A DNA stretch of 64,000 nucleotides from Flavobacterium okayamense (GTDB lineage Bacteria > Bacteroidota > Bacteroidia > Flavobacteriales > Flavobacteriaceae), in the NCBI RefSeq assembly GCF_019702945.1, contig NZ_AP024749.1, positions 1,426,001-1,490,000 of the forward strand. Reading direction: 5' to 3'. This document shows, one piece after another, positions 18,795 to 27,409 of the stretch. The notes beneath the pieces were generated by a model. That model was not told the DNA's origin. It worked only from the letters and a program-made list of their open reading frames with translations, and did no database searches. The position numbers and the translations under genes are program-made. Each line of letters opens with the position of its first letter. The stretch's first letter is position 1.

Positions 18795-20297
18795 ATGAAA
18801 AAAATAAAATATTTAATTCCAGCTTTAGCATTAGCATTTTTTTCTTGTGATAACTATTTAGATATCAATGAGAATCCTAATGCTGCAACGGCAAGTCAGG
18901 TAACACCTAATTTAACGCTTTCAGCTGTACAAACTGCATCTTATTCACCTCTAGTTAGAAGAATGAATGAGATTGGTAATGTATTTATGAATAACTGGGG
19001 GCCTAATGTTAATTCATTTACAGGGGGTTATGCTGAAGAGTTTGGTATCACTATGAGTGCAAATTTCTATGAAGATATTTGGAATAGTGTTTACAGAAAT
19101 ACAGGTGAATATTCTAATATAATCAATTTTAATTCAAGTGATTATGATCATCATAAAGCAATTGCTAAAATTATGAAGTCATTTTACTTTCAATATTTAG
19201 TTGACTTGTATGGCGATATTCCTTATTTTGGTGCTCACCAAGGTACTGCAAATCCATTTCCTACTTATGATGATGATCAAGCAATTTATAGAGATTTAAT
19301 TGTACAATTAGATGAGGCGATTGCAATGATAGATAATGCTCCTTCTACTACTGTTGCAGTGGGTGCAGAGGATGTTATGTTAGGTGGAGATATGATTACT
19401 TGGAAAAGATTCGCAAACACTTTAAAATTGAGAATTTTATTAAGAGAGGCTACATTAGCTGAAACAGATGCTGCTTCTGCAACTTATTTAAATGATCAAT
19501 TTGCATTGTTAGATAATGATTTTATTGTTCAAGATGTAACTATAAACCCAGGTTATTCTAACGCAAAAGATTCTCAGCAAAATCCTTGGATAAACTTAAT
19601 GTGGGAATTAAATTTAGATACTAATGGTAATAGAGTATTAAGAAATACTTACCGTTTTAGAAGAGCTTCTAAATTTATTGCTGATCAGTTAAACGCATTG
19701 CCACCAGATCCAAGAAAGAACAGATTATTTGCAACATCACCTGCAACAACTGGTCCAGTAGTTGGTGTTGAGCAGGGTTCTGCAACAGCATCTACAGATA
19801 TTTCTGCTTTTGGTCCAGGCTTAATGGTGGAGCATAGTCAAGACGGTTATGTAATGTTAGCAGCAGAGTCTTATTTGTTACAAGCTGAAGCTGTAGAAAG
19901 AGGTTATATTGCTGGTAATGCACAAGCTTTGTTTGACATGGCTATTCAAGCTTCTTGCGATATGTTAGGTGTGTCTTCAGGTGATGCAGCTACTTATATT
20001 GCATCAGTTAATGGACAAGATGGTAAAGGTTATGCTGCAAGTACAAATAAAATTCAAGCAATTATGTACCAAAAATCTATTGCTTTAAATAGTATTAATG
20101 GTGCTGAGATTTGGATTGAATATACTCGTACAGGTTTTATTAATAACATTCCTATGCCTTTAGGTGCAACTTCTCCTACTGGTCAAAAGCCTATGCGTTT
20201 AATGTATCCAACGTCAGAATTGGCGAGTAATTCTGCAAACGTACCTTCGCAATCTGCTAATGATTCGTTTACAACTGCGCCATTCTGGAAAAACTAA
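18795..20297 (+). CDS. SusD/RagB-family nutrient-binding lipoprotein
   Basis: Lipoprotein (lipobox AFFSC, Cys18) expected to form the lid of the SusC channel and bind the imported substrate outside the cell. The start of the mature part, NYLDINENPNAATAS, and the helical segments (YEDIWNSVYRNTGEYSNII, MKSFYFQYLVDLYGDIPYF, WKRFANTLKLRILLRE, ESYLLQAEAVERGYI) are typical of the SusD-like_2 branch, often linked to peptides or small nutrients as well as glycans. It follows the susC-like gene after 13 bases. Confidence 0.93.
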   Translation: MKKIKYLIPALALAFFSCDNYLDINENPNAATASQVTPNLTLSAVQTASYSPLVRRMNEIGNVFMNNWGPNVNSFTGGYAEEFGITMSANFYEDIWNSVYRNTGEYSNIINFNSSDYDHHKAIAKIMKSFYFQYLVDLYGDIPYFGAHQGTANPFPTYDDDQAIYRDLIVQLDEAIAMIDNAPSTTVAVGAEDVMLGGDMITWKRFANTLKLRILLREATLAETDAASATYLNDQFALLDNDFIVQDVTINPGYSNAKDSQQNPWINLMWELNLDTNGNRVLRNTYRFRRASKFIADQLNALPPDPRKNRLFATSPATTGPVVGVEQGSATASTDISAFGPGLMVEHSQDGYVMLAAESYLLQAEAVERGYIAGNAQALFDMAIQASCDMLGVSSGDAATYIASVNGQDGKGYAASTNKIQAIMYQKSIALNSINGAEIWIEYTRTGFINNIPMPLGATSPTGQKPMRLMYPTSELASNSANVPSQSANDSFTTAPFWKN

Positions 20298-20313
20298 CTA
20301 AAAAAATATAATT

Positions 20314-21177
20314 ATGAAAAAGCTTTTAATTTTAGCATTATCAGCAGCTACTATAATCAGTTGTACAGATGATGATATTAGAACAGAACATCAATTAGAT
20401 TCTGGTCCAAAAGTAGTTGGATTTAATACAAACATTCAAACAGTTTCTTATTTTGAAGATTTAGGAACTATTGATAGAGAGTTTCCAATTAATTTAATTG
20501 GTAATGGTAATGGTCAATTTTCAGAAACTGATATAGTAGTTGAGTATGAAGTTGACTTGGTTCAAAGTACTGCTGTTGAAGGTGTTGAATTTGATTTTAT
20601 TGATACTTCAGGTACTATGACAATTCCGGCGGGTTCGTCTTTTGGTATGTTTCCTTTAGCAGTTCACACTGGAAACTTTGATCCATTACAAAAGACGGAG
20701 TTAATCGTTAAATTAACTTCTTCTACTGCTGGTTCAACAGTTGCAGGTCAAGTTAAATACAATACATTAAGAATTGTATTTGTTGGATGTTTATCTAACA
20801 TAGTTTCTTCTATGGCTGGTTCTGATAGTTTTACATGTACAATTGTTAGAGATGATGGTGGTACTTGGTTGCGTACAAATGAGATTGTTGAGTTAGTTGA
20901 TATTAACACTTATAAAACTACAACGACAGGAGGATGGGCAGCAGGTACTATTGCACCTGATCAAGGTTATAACTTTATGGATATATGTGGTGATATTTCA
21001 GTTGCTAATCAAGGTTTATGTCAAGGTTACTATTCAAACGAAGTATATGGTTTAACAGACGACGGAACTGATGGAACTGTTGTAGATTTCTCAACTGGTG
21101 ATGATTTTGAAATTACTTATGAGATTACGTTTGCAGCTGGTAATAGACAATATACTAATACTTACGTTAGAAACTAA
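20314..21177 (+). CDS. Lipoprotein in the SusCD operon, Calx-beta-like (287 aa)
   Basis: Lipoprotein (TIISC, Cys17) with an Asp-rich start of the mature part (TDDDIRTE). The first half has a beta-sandwich pattern resembling Calx-beta or DUF4843-like domains (VVEYEVDLVQSTAVEGVEFD, TMTIPAGSSFGMFPLAVH, ELIVKLTSS). The second half is not recognised; it contains three or four Cys residues (GCLSN, FTCTI, DICGD, LCQGY). From its position it is probably an accessory surface protein of this SusCD system, perhaps binding the same ligand. Confidence 0.75.
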   Translation: MKKLLILALSAATIISCTDDDIRTEHQLDSGPKVVGFNTNIQTVSYFEDLGTIDREFPINLIGNGNGQFSETDIVVEYEVDLVQSTAVEGVEFDFIDTSGTMTIPAGSSFGMFPLAVHTGNFDPLQKTELIVKLTSSTAGSTVAGQVKYNTLRIVFVGCLSNIVSSMAGSDSFTCTIVRDDGGTWLRTNEIVELVDINTYKTTTTGGWAAGTIAPDQGYNFMDICGDISVANQGLCQGYYSNEVYGLTDDGTDGTVVDFSTGDDFEITYEITFAAGNRQYTNTYVRN

Positions 21178-21188
21178 AAACTATATTT

Positions 21189-22163
21189 ATGAAAAAAATT
21201 AAATTATTAAATTTTGCATTTTTCGCATTATTAGGAGCTTTAGTTTCTTGTAATGACGATGAGGATGCTACTACACAAAGAACAGTTAAGCCTGTTATTA
21301 CTGCTGGTATAGTTGATTTTACGCTTACTGAAGGTGAAACAGTTACTATAAATTTAACAACTGACAAGGCATATCAAGAAGATATGGATATGAAACTTGA
21401 ATTAGTTGGAGGTACTGGTTCATTTAGAGATTATGTTTCATCAGGAGATGAGACTATTATTGATGATGGATATGGAGTAATTGGTCACAAAATCACTTTT
21501 CCTGCATACACTACTTCAATGTCATTTGATATCTCTGCATTAATTGATTTATATGCTGAAGGTACTGAAGTATTTGAGTTTAGATTATATAGTATGGGTA
21601 ATTCAAATGGTGTTGTTAGTCCAGCTTCAGAGATGATTACCTTGACTGTTAATGACTTTGTTTCTGATAATGTAGGTATTCAATTAGAGTGGGGACAAAC
21701 TACAGCAGATGCTTTTGGTACCTTACATGATGGTGAATATCTTGGTGTTGATGATGAAATGCACCCATTCACTGATTGGGATTTCGATTTTTGGATTGAA
21801 AATTCTTCTGGAGCTGTTGTAGATGGTTTTGCTGCAGCAACGGGAAATCACCCAGAAATGTCAATGTTATCTGCAAGTGCACCTGATGATGACTATTATG
21901 TTTATGTTGATTTATGGTCAGCTGGTGAAGATCCTGTTGAAAGATTTGATCACGATTTAAAAATAAACATTGGTAAATATGGTACATGGTTTACTACTGT
22001 CAACATACCAACTTCTAGTGATGATGTGTTTTCTGACTATGTGATTGGTATTACTAAATCTGGTACTACTTATACAGTTTTTGATGCTTATGATCCAGGT
22101 ACTATTTTTGCTTCTGGAAGATCTGTTAAAAGAACAAGAATAGAAAAGAATAAATTTTTATAA
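21189..22163 (+). CDS. Lipoprotein in the SusCD operon, Calx-beta-like (324 aa)
   Basis: Lipoprotein (lipobox ALVSC, Cys21) with an acidic start of the mature part (NDDEDATTQ). The N-terminal half reads as a Calx-beta-like repeat (VDFTLTEGETVTINLTTDKA through ASEMITLTVNDF, about 38-155). The C-terminal half is an unassigned, aromatic- and Asp-rich domain (DWDFDFWIENSSG, DDYYVYVDLWSAGEDP). It is the last gene of the operon before a strong terminator, so it probably acts with the SusC/SusD pair at the cell surface. The ligand is unknown. Confidence 0.75.
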   Translation: MKKIKLLNFAFFALLGALVSCNDDEDATTQRTVKPVITAGIVDFTLTEGETVTINLTTDKAYQEDMDMKLELVGGTGSFRDYVSSGDETIIDDGYGVIGHKITFPAYTTSMSFDISALIDLYAEGTEVFEFRLYSMGNSNGVVSPASEMITLTVNDFVSDNVGIQLEWGQTTADAFGTLHDGEYLGVDDEMHPFTDWDFDFWIENSSGAVVDGFAAATGNHPEMSMLSASAPDDDYYVYVDLWSAGEDPVERFDHDLKINIGKYGTWFTTVNIPTSSDDVFSDYVIGITKSGTTYTVFDAYDPGTIFASGRSVKRTRIEKNKFL

Positions 22164-22169
22164 TTTATT

Positions 22170-22197
22170 AACCCTCTCAATTGAGAGGGTTTTTTTA
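22170..22197 (+). terminator. Terminator of the SusCD operon
   Basis: Eleven-bp perfect inverted repeat (22170-22180 with 22181-22191, AACCCTCTCAA in the left arm) followed by seven T. Confidence 0.88.
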
Positions 22198-22238
22198 TAA
22201 CTAAATTCTCATTACATTTGCCAATATCAAAAAATGTA

Positions 22239-24179
22239 ATGAGAATTTTTTTTCTTTTGTTTTTTCTTTCTTTGAATCTTTTTTCTCAAAAGAGAGAATT
22301 AGATGCTAATAGTGAAAATAATCCTCAACAGTTTCAAAGTTTTCAAGATACAACCAAAGCTTTTAAAGGCAGAGCTGTTGATGATAAAATAAAGCCACCA
22401 ATTGATCTTTATAAAATTTATACTTTAACTAAGGATACTACTTACATTGATACAACTTTAAGTATTCAAAAAGAATATAAATATAATTTACTTCGTAAAG
22501 ATATTTTTGGACTTCAGCCTTTTGCAAATGAAGGTCACACCTATAATACTTTAGACTTTAATTTTAATGTTAAATCTACTTTTCCGAAAATGGGATTCAC
22601 TGCTAAACATTTTAATTATCTTGAAGTTAATGATATTAAGTATTATCAAGTTCCAACACCATTAACAGATTTGTATTTTAAAACAGTTATGGAACAAGGG
22701 CAATCACTTGATGCATTTTTAACTGTAAATACAAAACCAAATTTAAATTTTTCTATAGCTTACAAAGGCTTAAGGTCTATTGGAAAATATATTAACAATA
22801 TTTCAAGTTCTGGTAACTTCAGGTTTACAACAAGTTATTTTACAAAAGATAAAAGATATTTCGTTAATGCACATTTTACAGGTCAAGATATTTCAAATCA
22901 AGAGAATGGTGGTATTACAGACGTCTCTCTTTTTGAGACAAGTGAAACTCCTTTTGATGAAAGAGATCGTTTAGAGGTGTATTTTACAAATTCAACATCA
23001 TTACTTAAAGGTAATCGTTTTCTTGTTGATCATAGTTTTAAGCTTAGTAAAAATAACCCTAACAGTTTAATGTTATACCATCAGTTTAACCATGAATATA
23101 AGTTTTTTCAATATACACAACCTACATTAAGTGATCGTTTTGGAACAGCATTTACTGGTAGTGTAAATAATAAAACGAGGTATAATCATTTGTATAATAA
23201 AATTGGAGTTGGATTTACGACTCAAAAGTATGGAGACATAATTGCCTATTTGGAAAACAATACTTATAATTATTTTTACAATAATGTGATTTATGATAAT
23301 TTGGGTAATGTAGCGGTGCCTAATGCAATAAATGATAGATTAACAATTTTTGGTGCAAATTATAATTATAATTTGAATAAAGTTAAGCTATTTTTAAACG
23401 TTTCAAATGCTATTACTGATCAATCTATCTCAAATATTGAAGCCATTGCTAAATACAAGATAAGTGATGATTATCAGTTTGAATTCAAATATCAAAAATT
23501 AAATACATTACCTAACTTAAACTATACGCTTTATCAAAGTGATTATGTTTCTTACAATTGGTTTAATAATTTCAAGAATGAAAAACGAAATCAGTTACAA
23601 GCAAAAGCAAATACTAAATGGTTAAATCTTGAAGTTAATTATACGGTTTTAGATGATTATTTGTTTTTTTATAATATAGCAGAGGATATCGATAATTTAC
23701 AGGTTAAGCCATTTCAATACGATCAAACAATTAACCATTTATCTGTGAAAGCTAAGAAAGAATTTAAATTTTGGAAATTAGCATTAGATAACACTATTTT
23801 ATATCAAAATGTTACACAATCTAATGATGTATTAAATGTGCCTCAAATCGTTACTAGAAATTCGTTGTATTTTTCAGAACATGTATTCAAAAAAGCTATG
23901 TTTATACAAACGGGTATAACATTCAATTATTTTACAGAATATTACATGAATGATTACAATCCGCTAATTGGAGAGTTTTATGTTCAAAATCAGACTAAAA
24001 TTGGAGGTTTCCCCATGTTAGATTTTTTTATAAATGCAAAAGTTAGACAAACCAGAATATTCTTAAAAGCGGAACATTTTAACTCAGCTTGGACAGGTTA
24101 TGATTATTACTCGGCGCCAAATTATCCTTACAGAGATTTTATTGTTCGTTTTGGTCTGGTTTGGAATTTCTTTAAATAA
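22239..24179 (+). CDS. Putative outer membrane porin (Porin_10-like)
   Basis: A 646-residue outer membrane beta-barrel of the 'putative porin' type common in flavobacteria. It has a signal peptide (MRIFFLLFFLSLNLFSQ), a conserved early region (KDIFGLQPFANEGHTYNTLD), many alternating aromatic strands and a C-terminal strand ending VRFGLVWNFFK. I chose ATG at 22239; an in-frame TTG at 22218 lies inside a TACATTTG -7 box (22213-22220), so it cannot be the start if that promoter is real. It stands alone after the SusCD operon, and its cargo is unknown. Confidence 0.82.
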   Translation: MRIFFLLFFLSLNLFSQKRELDANSENNPQQFQSFQDTTKAFKGRAVDDKIKPPIDLYKIYTLTKDTTYIDTTLSIQKEYKYNLLRKDIFGLQPFANEGHTYNTLDFNFNVKSTFPKMGFTAKHFNYLEVNDIKYYQVPTPLTDLYFKTVMEQGQSLDAFLTVNTKPNLNFSIAYKGLRSIGKYINNISSSGNFRFTTSYFTKDKRYFVNAHFTGQDISNQENGGITDVSLFETSETPFDERDRLEVYFTNSTSLLKGNRFLVDHSFKLSKNNPNSLMLYHQFNHEYKFFQYTQPTLSDRFGTAFTGSVNNKTRYNHLYNKIGVGFTTQKYGDIIAYLENNTYNYFYNNVIYDNLGNVAVPNAINDRLTIFGANYNYNLNKVKLFLNVSNAITDQSISNIEAIAKYKISDDYQFEFKYQKLNTLPNLNYTLYQSDYVSYNWFNNFKNEKRNQLQAKANTKWLNLEVNYTVLDDYLFFYNIAEDIDNLQVKPFQYDQTINHLSVKAKKEFKFWKLALDNTILYQNVTQSNDVLNVPQIVTRNSLYFSEHVFKKAMFIQTGITFNYFTEYYMNDYNPLIGEFYVQNQTKIGGFPMLDFFINAKVRQTRIFLKAEHFNSAWTGYDYYSAPNYPYRDFIVRFGLVWNFFK

Positions 24180-24221
24180 ATCATTTTTTCAAATATTTAA
24201 AATTGATTTAAAATGAATTTG

Positions 24222-24253
24222 TTTGGAATACTTTAATATATAAAATAGCTTTG
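24222..24253 (+). promoter_or_regulatory. Promoter of the cystathionine beta-synthase-like gene
   Basis: TTTG (24222-24225), 20 bases, then TAGCTTTG (24246-24253); the ATG is 18 bases downstream. It fits the flavobacterial -33/-7 pattern. Confidence 0.65.
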
Positions 24254-24270
24254 TATAATATTTAATTGAA

Positions 24271-25632
24271 ATGAAGTACGCAAAAAACATACTTGAAACT
24301 ATTGGAAATACGCCACTAGTTAAGATAAATAAATTAACTCAAGAAGTTGACGCTTTAGTTTTAGCTAAAGTTGAGACTTTTAACCCAGGAAATTCTGTAA
24401 AAGATAGAATGGCATTGAAGATGATTGAAGATGCTGAAGCAGATGGACGTTTAAAACCCGGAGGGACTATTATTGAAGGAACTTCTGGAAATACAGGAAT
24501 GGGATTAGCATTAGCCGCTATTGTTAAAGGATACAAATTAGTTTGTGTTATTTCTGATAAACAATCTAAGGAAAAAATGGACATTTTGAGAGCTGTAGGT
24601 GCAAAAGTAGTTGTTTGTCCAACAGACGTTGAGCCAGATGATCCTCGTTCTTATTATTCAGTTTCTAAAAGATTGGCCACTGAAACGCCTAATTCTTGGT
24701 ATGTAAATCAATATGACAATCCTAGTAACTCAATAGCTCATTACGAGCAAACTGGACCAGAAATTTGGGAACAAACAGAAGGTAAAATTACTCATTTTGT
24801 TGTCGGTGTAGGAACAGGTGGAACCATTTCTGGTGTGGCGAAATATTTGAAAGAGAAGAATCCAAATATTAAGATTTGGGGAATAGATACATATGGTTCT
24901 GTTTTTAAAAAATATCACGAAACAGGTATTTTTGATGAGAATGAAATTTATTCATACATAACAGAAGGTATTGGTGAAGATATTTTACCTAAAAATGTTG
25001 ATTTTTCACTTATTGATGGTTTTACTAAAGTAACTGATAAAGATGCTGCCGTTTATACAAGAAAATTAGCTTTAGAAGAAGGTATTTTTGTAGGTAATTC
25101 TGCTGGTGCAGCAATTAAAGGTTTATTGCAATTAAAAGAGCATTTTAAGCCTGAAGATGTTGTGGTTGTTTTGTTTCACGATTCAGGAAGCCGTTATGTG
25201 GGTAAAATGTTTAATGATGATTGGATGCGTGAGCGAGGTTTCTTAGAGGAAGAAATTACTAAGGCAGAAGACTTAATTAAAGAACATATTGATAAACCAT
25301 TGGTAATTGTTCGTACAGAGGAGTTAGTTTCTCATGCAATTGAAAGAATGAGAAAATATAAAATTTCTCAAATCCCCGTTATAGATGTAAATGGTTTTGT
25401 AGGTTCTGTTGATGAATCAGATTTATTTCAAAGTTACATTTCTGATAAGAATACAGCAGATAAACCTATTAGAGAAGTAATGGGAGAGCCATTTCCAATA
25501 GTTAAATTAGGAACTCCAATTGAAGAAGTTTCAAAATTAATTACCAAAGAAAATCAAGCAGTATTGATTGATTTAGGAGATGGAAAGCATCATATCATTA
25601 CAAAACACGATATTATAAATTCTATTAAATAA
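24271..25632 (+). CDS. Cystathionine beta-synthase-type PLP enzyme with CBS domains
   Basis: A cytosolic fold-type II PLP enzyme that joins or replaces groups at the beta carbon of serine or cysteine; cystathionine beta-synthase is the best assignment and cysteine synthase the alternative. Seen are TIGNTPLVKIN, the PLP lysine Lys44 in NPGNSVKDRMA, TSGNTGMGLALAA, the phosphate-binding GVGTGGTISGVAKYL and the C-terminal catalytic-domain motif FHDSGSRYVGKMF. A pair of CBS domains (about 335-453) follows, giving the 453-residue length of bacterial CBS-like enzymes. The CBS pair could bind an adenosyl ligand and regulate activity. It has its own promoter and terminator. Confidence 0.9.
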   Translation: MKYAKNILETIGNTPLVKINKLTQEVDALVLAKVETFNPGNSVKDRMALKMIEDAEADGRLKPGGTIIEGTSGNTGMGLALAAIVKGYKLVCVISDKQSKEKMDILRAVGAKVVVCPTDVEPDDPRSYYSVSKRLATETPNSWYVNQYDNPSNSIAHYEQTGPEIWEQTEGKITHFVVGVGTGGTISGVAKYLKEKNPNIKIWGIDTYGSVFKKYHETGIFDENEIYSYITEGIGEDILPKNVDFSLIDGFTKVTDKDAAVYTRKLALEEGIFVGNSAGAAIKGLLQLKEHFKPEDVVVVLFHDSGSRYVGKMFNDDWMRERGFLEEEITKAEDLIKEHIDKPLVIVRTEELVSHAIERMRKYKISQIPVIDVNGFVGSVDESDLFQSYISDKNTADKPIREVMGEPFPIVKLGTPIEEVSKLITKENQAVLIDLGDGKHHIITKHDIINSIK

Positions 25633-25635
25633 TAA

Positions 25636-25670
25636 AAAAAGCCTACTTAATTAAGTAGGCTTTTTATTTT
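25636..25670. terminator. Bidirectional terminator
   Basis: A perfect 15-bp inverted repeat (25636-25650 with 25651-25665; arm AAAAAGCCTACTTAA) is followed by a T-rich run. It separates the convergent CBS-like and PNGase F-like genes. Confidence 0.88.
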
Positions 25671-25675
25671 GTTTT

Positions 25676-27337
25676 TTATTTTCCAATTAAAACTCCTGAA
25701 ACATTCCAAGCGCTAAAACTTCCACCTTCTGGTTTTCCCTGAGGGATTTTGATTTGAATGGTATGTTTTCCTTCTTTTAATTCTCCTAAATCTATATAAG
25801 TTGGGTAAGTTACCATCCCTGGACACCAATTTGAACGGCTATAATCTGAAGAAGACAATCCGTTATTGAAATTTCCAGATGCAGGATTGAATAATCGATA
25901 CGAACCGCAATCTTCCCTCCAAGGCGTAAATTCATGAACAATTTTATTGTCGAGTATAATAGTGTTTTTCTTTGGCACAAATTCATCACCATTTTCCCAA
26001 CCTCCATGGCCTGTACTTGTGTAGCGTAAAAATACGTTTTTAAAATCTTTTTCTAATTCAAAATTAACAACCAAACCTTCTTTGCTATCAAACATAGTTG
26101 CATAGTTTTGACCAGCCATTTCCATTACGTTAGTAGTGTTAAACAAGGGTAAAACAAACTCACTTTCTTTAGTTTTAGTTCCTTCGTTATGTATTGTTAT
26201 ATTCATTGAAATTTTATGTCCACCTTTATCATAATTCCCAATAAAAGCTCCAACCCAAAATTCATTATTGCTTAAAAAAGTATTATAGTCGGAAATATCT
26301 TGTCTATACATCACCTTATCGTGCCATTCTTTATCTTTAAGTGTTATGTGGTTATATTTATCAATTCCAAAGGGCGTAAAAAATCGCATTAATTCTAATA
26401 AAGGTGTGAAATTGTAAGTATTTGCAACTCCTTGGTATTTTTTACCATTCCCGTTTTCATAAATTGGTAAAACAGAAACATCTTTTTGTAATGCTTCTAA
26501 AAAACTTATTTGTTTGTCTTCTGGAATTATAAATAAACTTCCTGTTCTGTCATAAGCGTCTCCGTTAGATTGTAATGTTAAATCAATAAATGATAAATTA
26601 TTAGATTTTATTTTTGGAAACTTAACCTTCTTTAAAATTATGGTTCCGTTTGCAAATCGTAAAATGCTATCATTTGAGGTTGATTCACTAGAAAAATTGA
26701 TAATTTCATTTGAAAATACAGGTAAAGTTCTAAATCTGCTTTTCCATACCAAATCTTGGTAAGTTAAATTGTCAAATGTTTGAATTTTATCTGTAGAAGG
26801 GAAATTAAATTTTATTTTTTCTACTTTATTTGCTTTAATAATAAAATTGTTATTTCTATTAATTTCTAAAACTAAACCTAAATTTTGTCCAATAACATTT
26901 GGTCCAGCGTTAACATTCAAGCCGGTTGTGTACCAAAGAGTATAATGATTTGAGTTAATTATTGTGGTTGCTTTCTTACAAACGTAACCACATATTTTTT
27001 TGGTGTCATTAAATAATTCAAAGTTATATGAAGAAATTGTTGAAGTGTCTTTAGTCTTAATTAAACTTTCTTCGGATAGTTGTGTGATTTTTTCAAAACT
27101 AACTTTACTTTGATTGGAAACTATATATTCAAAAGGAGATTCACTTGTTTTATCTTCTATAGCTTTTGAGGTGATGTAGGTTTTATCATTTGAGGCAAAT
27201 GTAATAATTGGGTTTTCAGTACCTATTAATTTATCGTTATAAAACTTTTCGTAAGTAATCTTAATAGTTTTCTCTGTTTGTGAAAAAATTAATATAGAAA
27301 AAAAAGAAAATAGTAGTGTGATAGATTTTTTAAACAT
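25676..27337 (-). CDS. PNGase F-like peptide-N-glycosidase with GLPGLI-like N-terminal domain
   Basis: Exported protein (signal peptide about 1-20, ILIFSQ). Residues about 21-200 look like the GLPGLI fold (ICGYVCKKATT, LWYTTGLNVNAGPNVIGQNLG). Residues about 225-553 resemble PNGase F of Elizabethkingia, which cuts N-glycans from asparagine. DAYDR (Asp263) matches the catalytic DR site (Asp60), GDEF (Glu452) matches the CAEWC Glu206, and WCPGM (Cys505) with Cys477 matches the C231-C252 disulfide. The cysteines flanking Glu206 are absent, and by my ungapped reading the position of Glu118 is Gly. Activity is therefore plausible but unproven. There is no sorting domain at the C-terminus (ends GVLIGK). 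A TATCTTTG -7 box lies upstream on the minus strand (about 27367-27360). Confidence 0.8.
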   Translation of the reverse strand: MFKKSITLLFSFFSILIFSQTEKTIKITYEKFYNDKLIGTENPIITFASNDKTYITSKAIEDKTSESPFEYIVSNQSKVSFEKITQLSEESLIKTKDTSTISSYNFELFNDTKKICGYVCKKATTIINSNHYTLWYTTGLNVNAGPNVIGQNLGLVLEINRNNNFIIKANKVEKIKFNFPSTDKIQTFDNLTYQDLVWKSRFRTLPVFSNEIINFSSESTSNDSILRFANGTIILKKVKFPKIKSNNLSFIDLTLQSNGDAYDRTGSLFIIPEDKQISFLEALQKDVSVLPIYENGNGKKYQGVANTYNFTPLLELMRFFTPFGIDKYNHITLKDKEWHDKVMYRQDISDYNTFLSNNEFWVGAFIGNYDKGGHKISMNITIHNEGTKTKESEFVLPLFNTTNVMEMAGQNYATMFDSKEGLVVNFELEKDFKNVFLRYTSTGHGGWENGDEFVPKKNTIILDNKIVHEFTPWREDCGSYRLFNPASGNFNNGLSSSDYSRSNWCPGMVTYPTYIDLGELKEGKHTIQIKIPQGKPEGGSFSAWNVSGVLIGK

Positions 27338-27409
27338 GTTTTTATTTAAGTTAAAAAAGCAAAGATAAAATTTATTAATTTAGCTAAATATACGCCATAC
27401 AAATTTAAT

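Noticed and set aside
22218..22238. TTG start adding seven residues to the porin
   Set aside because: The TTG is inside a TACATTTG promoter box, and the signal peptide begins properly at the ATG (22239).
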